A stretch of 64,000 bases of DNA from Herbiconiux gentiana (GTDB lineage Bacteria; Actinomycetota; Actinomycetes; Actinomycetales; Microbacteriaceae), in assembly GCF_024978135.1 (NCBI RefSeq), contig NZ_JANTEZ010000005.1, positions 1-64,000 of the forward strand, written 5' to 3'. Below, one piece after another: positions 26,248 through 33,734 of the stretch. How positions within the stretch are numbered: position 1 is the first letter of the stretch; each line of letters starts with the position of its first letter. Under the pieces are notes generated by a model. The model was not told where the DNA came from. It ran no database searches and saw only the letters and a program-made list of their open reading frames with translations. The position numbers were made by a program, and so were the translations under genes.

Positions 26248-27564
26248 TCAGTTGCCGAGGTCGGCCTGGACCAGCTCCATGAACTTCTCGGGCGTGATGG
26301 CGCCGGTCACGAGCTGGGCCGCGTTGGTCTGGCTCGTGGTGGTGGCCTGCGCGTCGAAGAGCGCCTCGAACCAGAGCACACTGTCGCTCGAGCCGTCGAT
26401 GGTCGTCTGGAGCTCGGCGGTGAGCGGGGGCACCTCGACCGAGTCGTCCTTCACGGCGAAGCCGCTCAGCACACCCTGGTCGCCCAGCGACGCGGCGCCG
26501 TAGTTGTCGGCGATGCAGGTCAGCCACGCGCCGACCTTGTCGTTGTAGCCCTTCTTCGACACGGCGATCGGCACGCCGACGTTCGCGGCGAGCTGGGCGT
26601 TCGAGCCCTTCCCGCCGGCGACGTCGGGGAACGCGACGAAGCCGATGTTCTCGGCGCCGATCTCGTTGGTGTCGGCGTTGAACGCGCTGAGCGCCCAGCT
26701 GCCCATGTAGAGGAACGCCGCCTTGCCGGTGGTGAAGGTGTTCAGCGAGGTGTCGTAGTCGATCGATCCGACGCCGTCGCCGAAGTAGCCGTCGGCACCG
26801 AGCTGCGCCACCGCGGCCGCGGCCTCGACGTACTCGGGATCGGTGAGCTTCGCGTCGCCGTCGGCGACCTTCTGCAGAGCATCCGGCCCGATCGTGCGGA
26901 ACAGGTAGTTGCCGACGAGACGGGTCAGGGGCCAGCCCTGCTCGCCCGAGGCGGAGAACGGCTGCACGCCCGCGGACTTCAGCTTCGCGGCGGCATCGGT
27001 GAGCTCGTCCCAGGTGGTGGGCGGCGTGATGCCGTTCTGCTCGAGGATCTGCTTGTTGTACCAGAGGCCCTCGACGTTGAACTCGGTGGGCAGCGCGATC
27101 TCGGCGCCGTAGAGGCTGTCGATGGTCGAGGTGGCGGCGGGCAGGAGGTCGTCGGAGACGCCGAGGTCGTCGAAGGTGCTCTTCAGATCGAGCACCTGGC
27201 CGCTGTCGTTCAGGTCCTTCAGGAGCTGCGGCGTGTTGCCGGCGGCGAAGAGGGTGGGCAGGGCGTCCTGGCCGGCGAGCAGCTGGAGCTGCTGGTCGAT
27301 GCTCGCCTGCGGCTGGTTGGTGACCTTCAGCGGCAGAGCGTCGTTCTCGGCCTTGCAGGCGCCGGTGCTGAGACCGGTCAGGATGTCGGCCACCGCGGTG
27401 TTCTCGGTGAGCGACAGGTAGGTGAACTCGGAGGCCCCGTCGCCGGATCCTCCCGATCCGGAGCCGCCCGCCGAGCATCCCGTCAGAACCAGGGCGCCGG
27501 CGCCGGCCAGCGCGACCATGGGGACGAGGGAGCGGCGGAGACGGGCAGTGCGTGCTGTGGTCAC
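26248..27564 (-). CDS. Sugar ABC substrate-binding lipoprotein (CUT1)
   Basis: 438 residues. The lipoprotein signal ends LTGC with Cys30, followed by a Gly/Ser-rich tether and a family-1 extracellular sugar-binding fold: LPTLFAAGNTPQLLKDL, GLWYNKQILEQNGITPPTTWDEL and AAFLYMGSWALSAF. GTG start at 27562-27564 with a perfect AAGGAGG four bases upstream. First gene of the importer/rhamnosidase operon under a TTGACA-17-TATGGT promoter with the palindromic operator. The ligand is probably a rhamnose-containing glycoside, judged only from its neighbours. Confidence 0.92.
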   Translation of the reverse strand: MTTARTARLRRSLVPMVALAGAGALVLTGCSAGGSGSGGSGDGASEFTYLSLTENTAVADILTGLSTGACKAENDALPLKVTNQPQASIDQQLQLLAGQDALPTLFAAGNTPQLLKDLNDSGQVLDLKSTFDDLGVSDDLLPAATSTIDSLYGAEIALPTEFNVEGLWYNKQILEQNGITPPTTWDELTDAAAKLKSAGVQPFSASGEQGWPLTRLVGNYLFRTIGPDALQKVADGDAKLTDPEYVEAAAAVAQLGADGYFGDGVGSIDYDTSLNTFTTGKAAFLYMGSWALSAFNADTNEIGAENIGFVAFPDVAGGKGSNAQLAANVGVPIAVSKKGYNDKVGAWLTCIADNYGAASLGDQGVLSGFAVKDDSVEVPPLTAELQTTIDGSSDSVLWFEALFDAQATTTSQTNAAQLVTGAITPEKFMELVQADLGN

Positions 27565-27594
27565 AATTCCTCCTTGAAGTGCGAGCCTTCGTTA

Positions 27595-27608
27595 TTGAAG
27601 CGCTTCAA
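27595..27608. promoter_or_regulatory. LacI operator, sugar-importer promoter
   Basis: TTGAAGCGCTTCAA, identical to the site at 20505-20518. It lies six bases downstream of the importer -10 box. Confidence 0.85.
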
Positions 27609-27614
27609 GTGACC

Positions 27615-27643
27615 ACCATAAGAACGCGCCGGGCTGCTGTCAA
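27615..27643 (-). promoter_or_regulatory. Sugar-importer promoter (-35/-10)
   Basis: Reverse strand: TTGACA (27638-27643), 17-bp spacer, TATGGT (27615-27620). Same architecture as the GH3 promoter. Confidence 0.8.
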
Positions 27644-27684
27644 GCGCGGGATGCAGCCCGGTATAACGATTCAACGCGGCGGGA

Positions 27685-27978
27685 TCAGTAGCCCTCGGGC
27701 TTCGTCGCGACGCCGTCGAGCCAGAGATGGTCGTTCGGGTCGCTGTGGGCGGTGCCCGAGTCGACGTGCTTCGACGAGATGCGGTCGCCCTTGGTGATGA
27801 CGTGCACCATCGCCATGCCGTGACCGCGGCCGAGGCCGTAGTCCTCGGCGAGCCAGGCCAGGATCGGGCCCGCCTTGGTGTCGGCGCCGAAGCCGCGCTC
27901 GGTGGCGAGGTCGACGAGCTGGCGGGGCGTGAGACCGGTCTTCTTCTCGACGGTGTCGAGGTAGGCCTGGAACGACAT
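27685..27978 (-). CDS. DUF4287-domain protein
   Basis: 97 residues covering almost the whole DUF4287 family: SFQAYLDTVEKKTGLTPRQL, AGPILAWLAEDYGLGRGHGMAMVHVI and the ending DHLWLDGVATKP. Family function is unknown. Small soluble proteins of this type are common in actinobacteria. ATG at 27978 with AAGGAGGA ahead. Single gene, divergent from the G6PD-like gene. Confidence 0.85.
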   Translation of the reverse strand: MSFQAYLDTVEKKTGLTPRQLVDLATERGFGADTKAGPILAWLAEDYGLGRGHGMAMVHVITKGDRISSKHVDSGTAHSDPNDHLWLDGVATKPEGY

Positions 27979-28110
27979 GGGTCCTCCTTGGGGGTCTACC
28001 CCAGTGTGCCGCACGACACCGGCGCCTCGGAAGCGGGCCGGGCCGCCGTGCTGCAGCGCGAGTAGGGTCGCGGGCGAGGCGTCCGGACGGGCCGCCCGTG
28101 AGGAGTCAGC

Positions 28111-29511
28111 ATGTCGGATCAGCCCGGAATCCCCGACGCCGAGTCGCTCGGCCGTGAGCCGCGGAGCATCGCCATCCTCGGCGCGGGCGGCGACCTCACC
28201 GAGCGGCTGCTGCTGCCCGGTCTCGGGAAGGTCGCCGAGCTGGCCGGCGGGCTCGACCTCACCCTCATCGGCGCGGCCCGCACGCCGCAGAGCGACGAGG
28301 AGTGGCAGCGTCTGGTGCGCCGCAGCCTCGAGGCGGCCGAGATCGCGCCGGGCGCCGTCGACGCCCTGGCGAAGGCCGCGCGGTTCGTCGGGACCGACGC
28401 CTCCGACCCCGCCGAGCTGAAGGCCCTGCTCGACGCCTGCCCGTCCTCCCCGGTGCTCTACGTGGCGCTCCCGCCGGCGATGGGGCACGAGGTCGCCGAG
28501 TCGCTCGCGCAGCTGGAGCTGCCCGACGACCTGGTCGTGGCGATCGAGAAGCCGTTCGGCGAGGACCTCGACGACGCCCGGGCGCTGAACGAGGCGCTGG
28601 CCGCCGTCATTCCCGAGGAGCGCCTGTGGCGGATCGACCACTTCCTCGGCAACGCGACCGTGCTGGGCATGCTCGGCCTGCGCTTCGGCAACCGCCTGCT
28701 CGAGGCGGGCTGGAACGCCGAGCAGATCGAGAAGGTCGAGATCGTCTTCGACGAGGAGCTGGGTCTAGAGGGCCGGGCGGCGTTCTACGACTCCACCGGC
28801 GCGCTGCGCGACATGCTGCAGAGCCACCTGCTGATGGTGCTCGCGCTCACCGCCCTCGAGCGGCCCGAGCGCATCACTGCCGACGAGGTGCACGACCGCA
28901 TGGCCGAAGTACTGGGCGCCGTGCGCCTCTGGCGCGACGACCCGCACACTGCCCGCCGCGCCCGGTACACCGAGGGCCGGATCGACGGCCGCTTCTTCCC
29001 GTCGTACGTCGACGAGGACGACGTCGACCCCGCGAACCGCATCGAGACCCTCGCCCAGCTGCTGCTGCAGGTCGACACCCCGCGCTGGGAGGGTGTGCCG
29101 TTCGTGCTGCGCTCGGGCAAGGCGATCGGCTCGCCGCGGGCCGAGGTCGCGGTGCACTTCCGCGGGTCCGTCCCGCCCGAGGGCCTCGGCGGCGCCGACG
29201 CGGGCGCGGGCACCGTGCTGCGGATGTCCCTGCTGAACGGCGACGTCGACCTCGACCTGTTCGTGAACAGCGCCGACGACACCGACCGGCTCGAGCGGGT
29301 GCAGCTCGAGGCGCGGCCGGACGAGGCCGAGCTCGATGCTTACGGGCAGGTGCTGGCGGGCATCCTGGCGCACGACCGGCTGCTGTCGGTGCGCGGTGAC
29401 ATCGCCGAGCAGTGCTGGCGCATCGTCACGCCGGTGCTGAACGCCTGGGCCGCCGACGAGACCCCGCTCGAGGAGTACGAGGCGGGGAGCTCGGGGCCCG
29501 CCGACTGGTGA
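28111..29511 (+). CDS. Glucose-6-phosphate dehydrogenase-like protein, divergent
   Basis: 466 residues with the two-domain G6PD plan: N-terminal dinucleotide fold (AILGAGGDLTERLLLPGL, where G6PDs have GASGDL) and C-terminal domain. The catalytic segment reads RIDHFLGNATV, keeping D176-H177 but with Asn181 where G6PDs have the phosphate-binding Lys (LGKE). The later base region is DMLQSHLLM instead of QNH. The fold is clear, but loss of the Lys suggests a different or weakened substrate. No opcA, gnd or tal beside it. ATG at 28111 with GTGAGGAG ahead. Confidence 0.8.
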   Translation: MSDQPGIPDAESLGREPRSIAILGAGGDLTERLLLPGLGKVAELAGGLDLTLIGAARTPQSDEEWQRLVRRSLEAAEIAPGAVDALAKAARFVGTDASDPAELKALLDACPSSPVLYVALPPAMGHEVAESLAQLELPDDLVVAIEKPFGEDLDDARALNEALAAVIPEERLWRIDHFLGNATVLGMLGLRFGNRLLEAGWNAEQIEKVEIVFDEELGLEGRAAFYDSTGALRDMLQSHLLMVLALTALERPERITADEVHDRMAEVLGAVRLWRDDPHTARRARYTEGRIDGRFFPSYVDEDDVDPANRIETLAQLLLQVDTPRWEGVPFVLRSGKAIGSPRAEVAVHFRGSVPPEGLGGADAGAGTVLRMSLLNGDVDLDLFVNSADDTDRLERVQLEARPDEAELDAYGQVLAGILAHDRLLSVRGDIAEQCWRIVTPVLNAWAADETPLEEYEAGSSGPADW

Positions 29512-29530
29512 GCGCCGCGGCCTCGTCGGC

Positions 29531-30277
29531 TCAGCGGGCCGGCAGCCCCGAGATGAAGTCGGCGAGCACCGCGAGCGATCCCTCGACGGTAGCCGCGAGG
29601 ATGCGCTCGCCCTTCTCGGCGGTCGCGTGTGACGGGTCGCCGAACACTCCCGAGGGCGAGAACGGGTGCAGCTGCATCGGTCGCGTGCCGAAGTCGCTCG
29701 GGAACACCGGGTACTCCGCCGCGTAGCGCTCCGGATGCACGTGCTGCGGCTCGACCGCCAGCATGATCGACGTCTCGACCTCCTCGGCGTGGTTGAGCCC
29801 GGGTGCGGCCCCGGGGCTCGTGCGCACCTGGGCGATGGCGTCGTCCATGCCGGGGTAGTCCAGCGCGATCGCCGGCAGGATGCGCTCGGCGTTCAGCCGG
29901 CGCACGGCCGTGTAGAGCGGCTGCCGGTTGCCCCAGTCCCCGTTCACGACCACGAGCGCGCGTGCACCCGAGGCGGCCAGCGAGCGGCCGATGTCGACGG
30001 CGATCGCCGTGACCGTCTCGGGCGAGAGCGAGACGGTGCCGGGGTAGCCGGCGTTGTTCCAGGTGTCGCCGTAGTGCACGGGCGGCAGCAGCAGGGCGTC
30101 GAGCCGGTCGGCGATCCGCTCGGCCACGGCCGTCGCGGTGGCCGTGTCGGTGCCGAGCGGCAGCTGCGGGCCGTGCTGCTCGAGCGCGCCGAACGGCAGC
30201 AGCGCGAGACCCTCGCCCTCGGCGAGGTGGCGGGCCACATCGGTCCAGGGGGTCGCGTAGGCGTCGAGGCGGCTCAC
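29531..30277 (-). CDS. Creatininase-family amidohydrolase, altered motif
   Basis: 248 residues. Family landmarks: GALEQHGPQLPLGTDT (metal-binding Glu, His, Asp), YGDTWNNAGYPGT and HAEEVETSIML. The central NGHGGN motif is changed to NGDWGN (N112-N117), with Asp114 where a metal-binding His is usual. Relatives hydrolyse creatinine, or act in riboflavin/F420 and mycofactocin pathways. GTG start overlaps the amidohydrolase stop by four bases. Last gene of the locus 2 reverse operon, so it probably acts on a product of the amidohydrolase. Confidence 0.82.
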   Translation of the reverse strand: MSRLDAYATPWTDVARHLAEGEGLALLPFGALEQHGPQLPLGTDTATATAVAERIADRLDALLLPPVHYGDTWNNAGYPGTVSLSPETVTAIAVDIGRSLAASGARALVVVNGDWGNRQPLYTAVRRLNAERILPAIALDYPGMDDAIAQVRTSPGAAPGLNHAEEVETSIMLAVEPQHVHPERYAAEYPVFPSDFGTRPMQLHPFSPSGVFGDPSHATAEKGERILAATVEGSLAVLADFISGLPAR

Positions 30278-31737
30278 GGGGCGTAGTCCTGGATCGTGCC
30301 GCGCGAGCGATCGGTCAGCTCGGGCAGGCGCCGGTTGAGCTCGGCGAAGGTGTCGGTGAGGTCCATCGTCACGAGGCGGCCGTGCTCCACGACGACCCGC
30401 CCGTCGACGAGCACCGTCGTGACGTCGCTCGACTTCGCGCTGAGCACCAGCGCGGCCGCCAGGTCGTGCATCGGCTGCAGGTGCGGCTTCTGCAGGTCGA
30501 TCAGCACCACATCGGCTTTGAAGCCCGGCGCGAGCACGCCGAGCGAGTCCTGCAGCCCGAAGGCCGCCGCGCTCTGCCGGGTGGCGAGGTCGAGGGCGTG
30601 CGCCGAGGTGAGCCAGGTGGCGTCGAGGTGGTCGTCCTTCTGCTTCAGCGACATCATCCGCACGCTCTCGAGCACGTCGAGCGTGTTGTGCGAGGCCGGG
30701 CCGTCGGTGCCGATCCCGACCGTCAGTCCGGCGTCGTGAAGCATCCGCACCGGCGTCGTGGTGTGCGCGTGCTTCATGTAGACCTTGGTGCACGAGGCGA
30801 CCGCGACCCGGTCGGCGTAGGGCACGAGCCACTCCAGGTCGCTCTCGACGATGCCGGCCCCGTGGGCGACGATGGCGCCCGTCTCGAGGATGCCGGTGTC
30901 GTGCAGAACCTGGATCGGGGTCCGGCCGTGCCGTTCCAGGCTCGACTCGGTCTGGTTCATGCTCTCGGCGGCATGGATGTGCGTGCGCACCCCGAGGCGG
31001 CGGGCGTGCTCGGCCGTGGCCTCGAGGTCTGCGTCGTTCACGGTGTAGGTGGCGTGCGGCCCGAGCGCGGTCGTGATGCGCCCGCCGGCGGCGCCGTTCC
31101 AGCGCTCGGCGAAGGCGGCGGAGCGCTCCAGACCCTCGGCGCCCTGCGACGAGAAGAACGTGGAGGCCAGGTGACCGCGGGCACCGCTCTCGGCCACGAC
31201 CTCGGCGATGCGGTCGGTGAAGAAGTAGTGGTCGGCGAAGTCGGTCACGCCGCCGAGCAGCATCTCGCCCACGGCGAGGCGGGCGCCGAGCGTCACGTCG
31301 CGCTCGGTGAGGTTCACCTCCATCGGCCAGATGTATTTGTTGAACCAGTCCTTGATCGGCACGTCCTCGGCCGAGCCGCGGAACATCGTCATCGGCGAGT
31401 GGGTGTGCGAGTTCATCAGGCCGGGGATGGCGACCTGGCCGCTGCCGTCGATCACCGTCGCCTGGGCCAGGGTGGCCGGCTCGACCTCGTCGGCCGGGCG
31501 GATCCAGGCGATCAGCCCGTCCCGGATGCCGATCGCATGCCGTTCGAGGAATGTGGCGGTTCCCCGGGCGGCGACGTCGTCGCGCGGGAGCTCCGGGTAG
31601 CCGGGGGCGGGGCGGGTGGTGCCCGCGAGCACGGTCACCGGCGTGATGACCGTGTCGACGGTGTCGGAACCGCTCGCCACGGTGACGGTGTCGGCGTGCA
31701 TCCGCTCGTCGGTGGTCATGCGCTCGTCGGTGGTCAT
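30274..31737 (-). CDS. TRZ/ATZ-type amidohydrolase, paralogue 2
   Basis: 487 residues. Metal-binding HTH at H111/H113, HIHAAES, VAHGAGI, and late Asp in GTDGPASHN. Shares long blocks with the locus 1 enzyme (HTHSPMTMFRGSAEDVP, YIWPMEVNLT) and the same unusual SCTKVYMK strand (K318, Y320) in place of SN-KL. ATG at 31737 overlaps the upstream stop (ATGA). The first six codons are tandemly duplicated, so ATGs at 31719 and 31701 are also possible. Expected to deaminate or hydrolyse an N-heterocycle; substrate unknown. Confidence 0.85.
   Translation of the reverse strand: MTTDERMTTDERMHADTVTVASGSDTVDTVITPVTVLAGTTRPAPGYPELPRDDVAARGTATFLERHAIGIRDGLIAWIRPADEVEPATLAQATVIDGSGQVAIPGLMNSHTHSPMTMFRGSAEDVPIKDWFNKYIWPMEVNLTERDVTLGARLAVGEMLLGGVTDFADHYFFTDRIAEVVAESGARGHLASTFFSSQGAEGLERSAAFAERWNGAAGGRITTALGPHATYTVNDADLEATAEHARRLGVRTHIHAAESMNQTESSLERHGRTPIQVLHDTGILETGAIVAHGAGIVESDLEWLVPYADRVAVASCTKVYMKHAHTTTPVRMLHDAGLTVGIGTDGPASHNTLDVLESVRMMSLKQKDDHLDATWLTSAHALDLATRQSAAAFGLQDSLGVLAPGFKADVVLIDLQKPHLQPMHDLAAALVLSAKSSDVTTVLVDGRVVVEHGRLVTMDLTDTFAELNRRLPELTDRSRGTIQDYAP
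31702..31737 (-). repeat. 18-bp tandem duplication over the start codon
   Basis: ATGACCACCGACGAGCG is repeated head to tail (31737-31720 and 31719-31702, one base different at the end). It gives the amidohydrolase two equivalent starts, MTTDER-MTTDER. Confidence 0.85.
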
Positions 31738-32489
31738 GCGCGCACCTCCCCGCCGAGCCAGCGCACCAGGTTGTCGAACAGCGTGCCGTAGCCGGGCCAC
31801 TCCACGAAGCCGGGCGGCGCCCAGTGCGGCGCGATGTCCGAGGTGAACGCCGCGGTGCGACCGGCGCCGTAACCGCCCACGACGAGCAGCGGATGCCCGC
31901 CACACCGTGCGAGCTCGGTCGACCCCTCCTTCACCGTCACCTCGTTCAGCCCGAGCAGCGCCGGCCACTCCCCCTCGAGGCCCGTCGTCACCGGATGGGC
32001 GGCCGACGTCACCGGCACCGCCCCCGACGCCAGTTCGACGCGGTCGTCGCGATCGAGCACCCCCACCGGCAGCACCTCGGCGAGGGCCGTGCGCCCCCAC
32101 CTGGCCTTCGCGTCGATCCCCGAGAAGGTCATGTAGCCGCCGGCCATCAGGAGCCCGCCGCCCAGCTCGGTGAAGGCGCGCAGCACCTCGATCAGGTCGA
32201 TCGACGTCTCGGAGCGCACGAACGTGGCGGTCGGCAGCTGGAAGGTGTTCGCGCCCACGTCGGAGATCACGACGACGTCGGCGATCTCGCGCAACGCCTC
32301 GGCGGTGGCCGGCAGCCCGCCGACGATCTCGTGACAGGGCAGGTGCGTCACCTCGTGACCGGCGGCGCGGAGCGCGGCGGAGAATTCGGCACCCCCGAGG
32401 GTGAACTCCGACGTGGTGAAGGAGTCGAAGCCCTTCTGGTGGATCGAGTGTACGAACCACGACTCGCCTAGCAGCAGGATTCGGGTCAC
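31734..32489 (-). CDS. Class I glutamine-amidotransferase-like protein (PF07090 type)
   Basis: 251 residues with a flavodoxin-like GATase1 fold: RILLLGESWFVHSIHQKGFDSF at the N-terminus, a mid VVISDVGANTFQLP segment, GGGLLMAGGYMTFSG and GAGRTAAFTSDIAPHWAPP. This matches the family annotated putative glutamine amidotransferase/ThuA-like, often found beside sugar or nucleoside catabolic genes; no glutaminase Cys-His-Glu triad is obvious. GTG at 32489 overlaps the LacI stop and its own stop overlaps the amidohydrolase start. Role in the operon is unknown. Confidence 0.7.
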   Translation of the reverse strand: MTRILLLGESWFVHSIHQKGFDSFTTSEFTLGGAEFSAALRAAGHEVTHLPCHEIVGGLPATAEALREIADVVVISDVGANTFQLPTATFVRSETSIDLIEVLRAFTELGGGLLMAGGYMTFSGIDAKARWGRTALAEVLPVGVLDRDDRVELASGAVPVTSAAHPVTTGLEGEWPALLGLNEVTVKEGSTELARCGGHPLLVVGGYGAGRTAAFTSDIAPHWAPPGFVEWPGYGTLFDNLVRWLGGEVRA

Positions 32490-33541
32490 GGAGTCTCCTT
32501 CGAGTCGGGGGCGGTGGGGACGGTGCGGTCCCGGGTCGAGTGACCCGGCACGAGCTGAGGAGCGAGGCTGACGCGGCGGGCGATCCGCTCGGCACCGGGC
32601 TCGCGGCGGCTCTGCTGCGCGTCGAGCAGCAACCGCACGGCCTCCCGCCCCATCTCGGGCCACGGATGCCGCAGGGTGGTCACCGTGAGATCTTCCCGAC
32701 CGGGCGACAGATCGAGCAGGCTGGCGACCTGCACCCGGCCGGGAACCGCGATGCCGCGCATCCGGAGCACCGCGAGCACGCCCGAGGCCACGTCGTCGTT
32801 GGCGCAAACGATCGCGTCGGGGAGGGCGCCCGGTCCGGCCGCGACGAGCCGTTCGGCCGCGCGGATCCCGCCGTCGAGCACCGCGGCGGTGAAGGGCGCG
32901 ACGTCGACGTCGGCTGCGCCCTCGGCGGCGCCGCGGAGGGCGCGGATGCGGCGGGCGTCGGCGGGAGCATCCGGATCGAGGCCCACGACGAGCACGCGAC
33001 GGGCAGACCGCTCGACCAGGTGCGCCATGAGCATCTGGGTGGCGCGGTCCTCGTCGAGCCCCACCGAGTCGGAGCGGTCGGTGATGACGAAGCGCCCGAC
33101 CTGCACGATCGGCACGGGGCCGGCGGCCTCGATCGACTCCTGGCTCGCCTCGAGCGAGGAGGGGCAGATGATGATGCCGTCGACCCGTCGCGCCATCAGC
33201 GACTCGACGTTGCCCACGTCGTGCAGCGCGTCGGGCTCGGAGTAGCGCAGCACCAGCGAGAGGTCGTTGCGCTCGAGGCCGTCGCTGACCGACTCGATCA
33301 GGGCCGAGAGGAAGCCGGTGGTGTAGCGCGGCAGCACCAGCCCGACCGTCTCGGTGCGCTGGAGGCGCAGGGCGCTCGCGACCGCGTTGCGCCGGTAGCC
33401 GAGCTCGCGACTCGCATCGCGCACCTTGCGGTGCAGGGTGTCGCTGACCGGCCTGGCCCCGGTGAGCGCCCGCGACGCCGTGGCGACGCTGACGCCGGCG
33501 CGGGCCGCCACATCGGCGAGGGTCGGCTCAGGGGTCTGCAT
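32486..33541 (-). CDS. LacI-family transcriptional regulator (locus 2)
   Basis: 351 residues. HTH LADVAARAGVSVATASRALTG at about residues 7-27, then an effector domain of sugar/nucleoside-binding type. ATG at 33541 is preceded by TATGCT and six bases, the leaderless arrangement seen elsewhere in the window; an ATG 13 codons upstream is less likely. It heads a tightly overlapping operon with three enzymes and is divergent from the BMP importer, with LacI-type sites in between. Confidence 0.92.
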   Translation of the reverse strand: MQTPEPTLADVAARAGVSVATASRALTGARPVSDTLHRKVRDASRELGYRRNAVASALRLQRTETVGLVLPRYTTGFLSALIESVSDGLERNDLSLVLRYSEPDALHDVGNVESLMARRVDGIIICPSSLEASQESIEAAGPVPIVQVGRFVITDRSDSVGLDEDRATQMLMAHLVERSARRVLVVGLDPDAPADARRIRALRGAAEGAADVDVAPFTAAVLDGGIRAAERLVAAGPGALPDAIVCANDDVASGVLAVLRMRGIAVPGRVQVASLLDLSPGREDLTVTTLRHPWPEMGREAVRLLLDAQQSRREPGAERIARRVSLAPQLVPGHSTRDRTVPTAPDSKETP

Positions 33542-33547
33542 GCCGAC

Positions 33548-33553
33548 AGCATA
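33548..33553 (-). promoter_or_regulatory. Leaderless -10 box for the locus 2 LacI gene
   Basis: TATGCT on the reverse strand, six bases (GTCGGC), then ATG at 33541. Confidence 0.55.
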
Positions 33554-33586
33554 GGCGCTCTTCAGGCACAGATCGGGCAAAACCAG

Positions 33587-33598
33587 GCAAACGATTGC
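33587..33598. promoter_or_regulatory. Candidate LacI operator C
   Basis: GCAAACGATTGC: half-sites GCAA/TTGC with a CG centre, close to operators A and B of locus 1. It lies between the LacI start and the importer promoter. Confidence 0.6.
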
Positions 33599-33611
33599 AG
33601 GTTGTTGCCGA

Positions 33612-33643
33612 CGTTAAACATGCCCGAAACATACGAGTAATAC
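33612..33643 (+). promoter_or_regulatory. Candidate BMP-importer promoter
   Basis: TTAAAC (33614-33619), 18 bases, TAATAC (33638-33643). It contains CCGAAACA followed by GTAAT with nearly the same spacing as the block at 8771-8799. Confidence 0.5.
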
Positions 33644-33710
33644 CGTTGTCACCGCGCGGACGAACACTGGTTCCCGCACCCCTTTTCCCGCTCTTCCCGC
33701 CCGACGTTTC

Positions 33711-33724
33711 TGCAAACGATTTCC
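33711..33724. promoter_or_regulatory. Candidate LacI operator D
   Basis: TGCAAACGATTTCC shares the GCAAACGAT half and centre with operator C but has a poorer right arm. It lies directly before the CAAGGAG ribosome-binding site of the BMP gene. Confidence 0.45.
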
Positions 33725-33734
33725 AAGGAGCCCC

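Noticed and set aside
24365-27564. Missing ATPase taken as a broken sugar importer
   Set aside because: CUT1 operons in actinobacteria often lack their own ATPase and use a shared MsiK-type protein; permeases and binding protein look intact.
28111-29511. Calling the gene zwf outright
   Set aside because: The key lysine is missing and the dinucleotide motif differs, so a true glucose-6-phosphate dehydrogenase is not assured.
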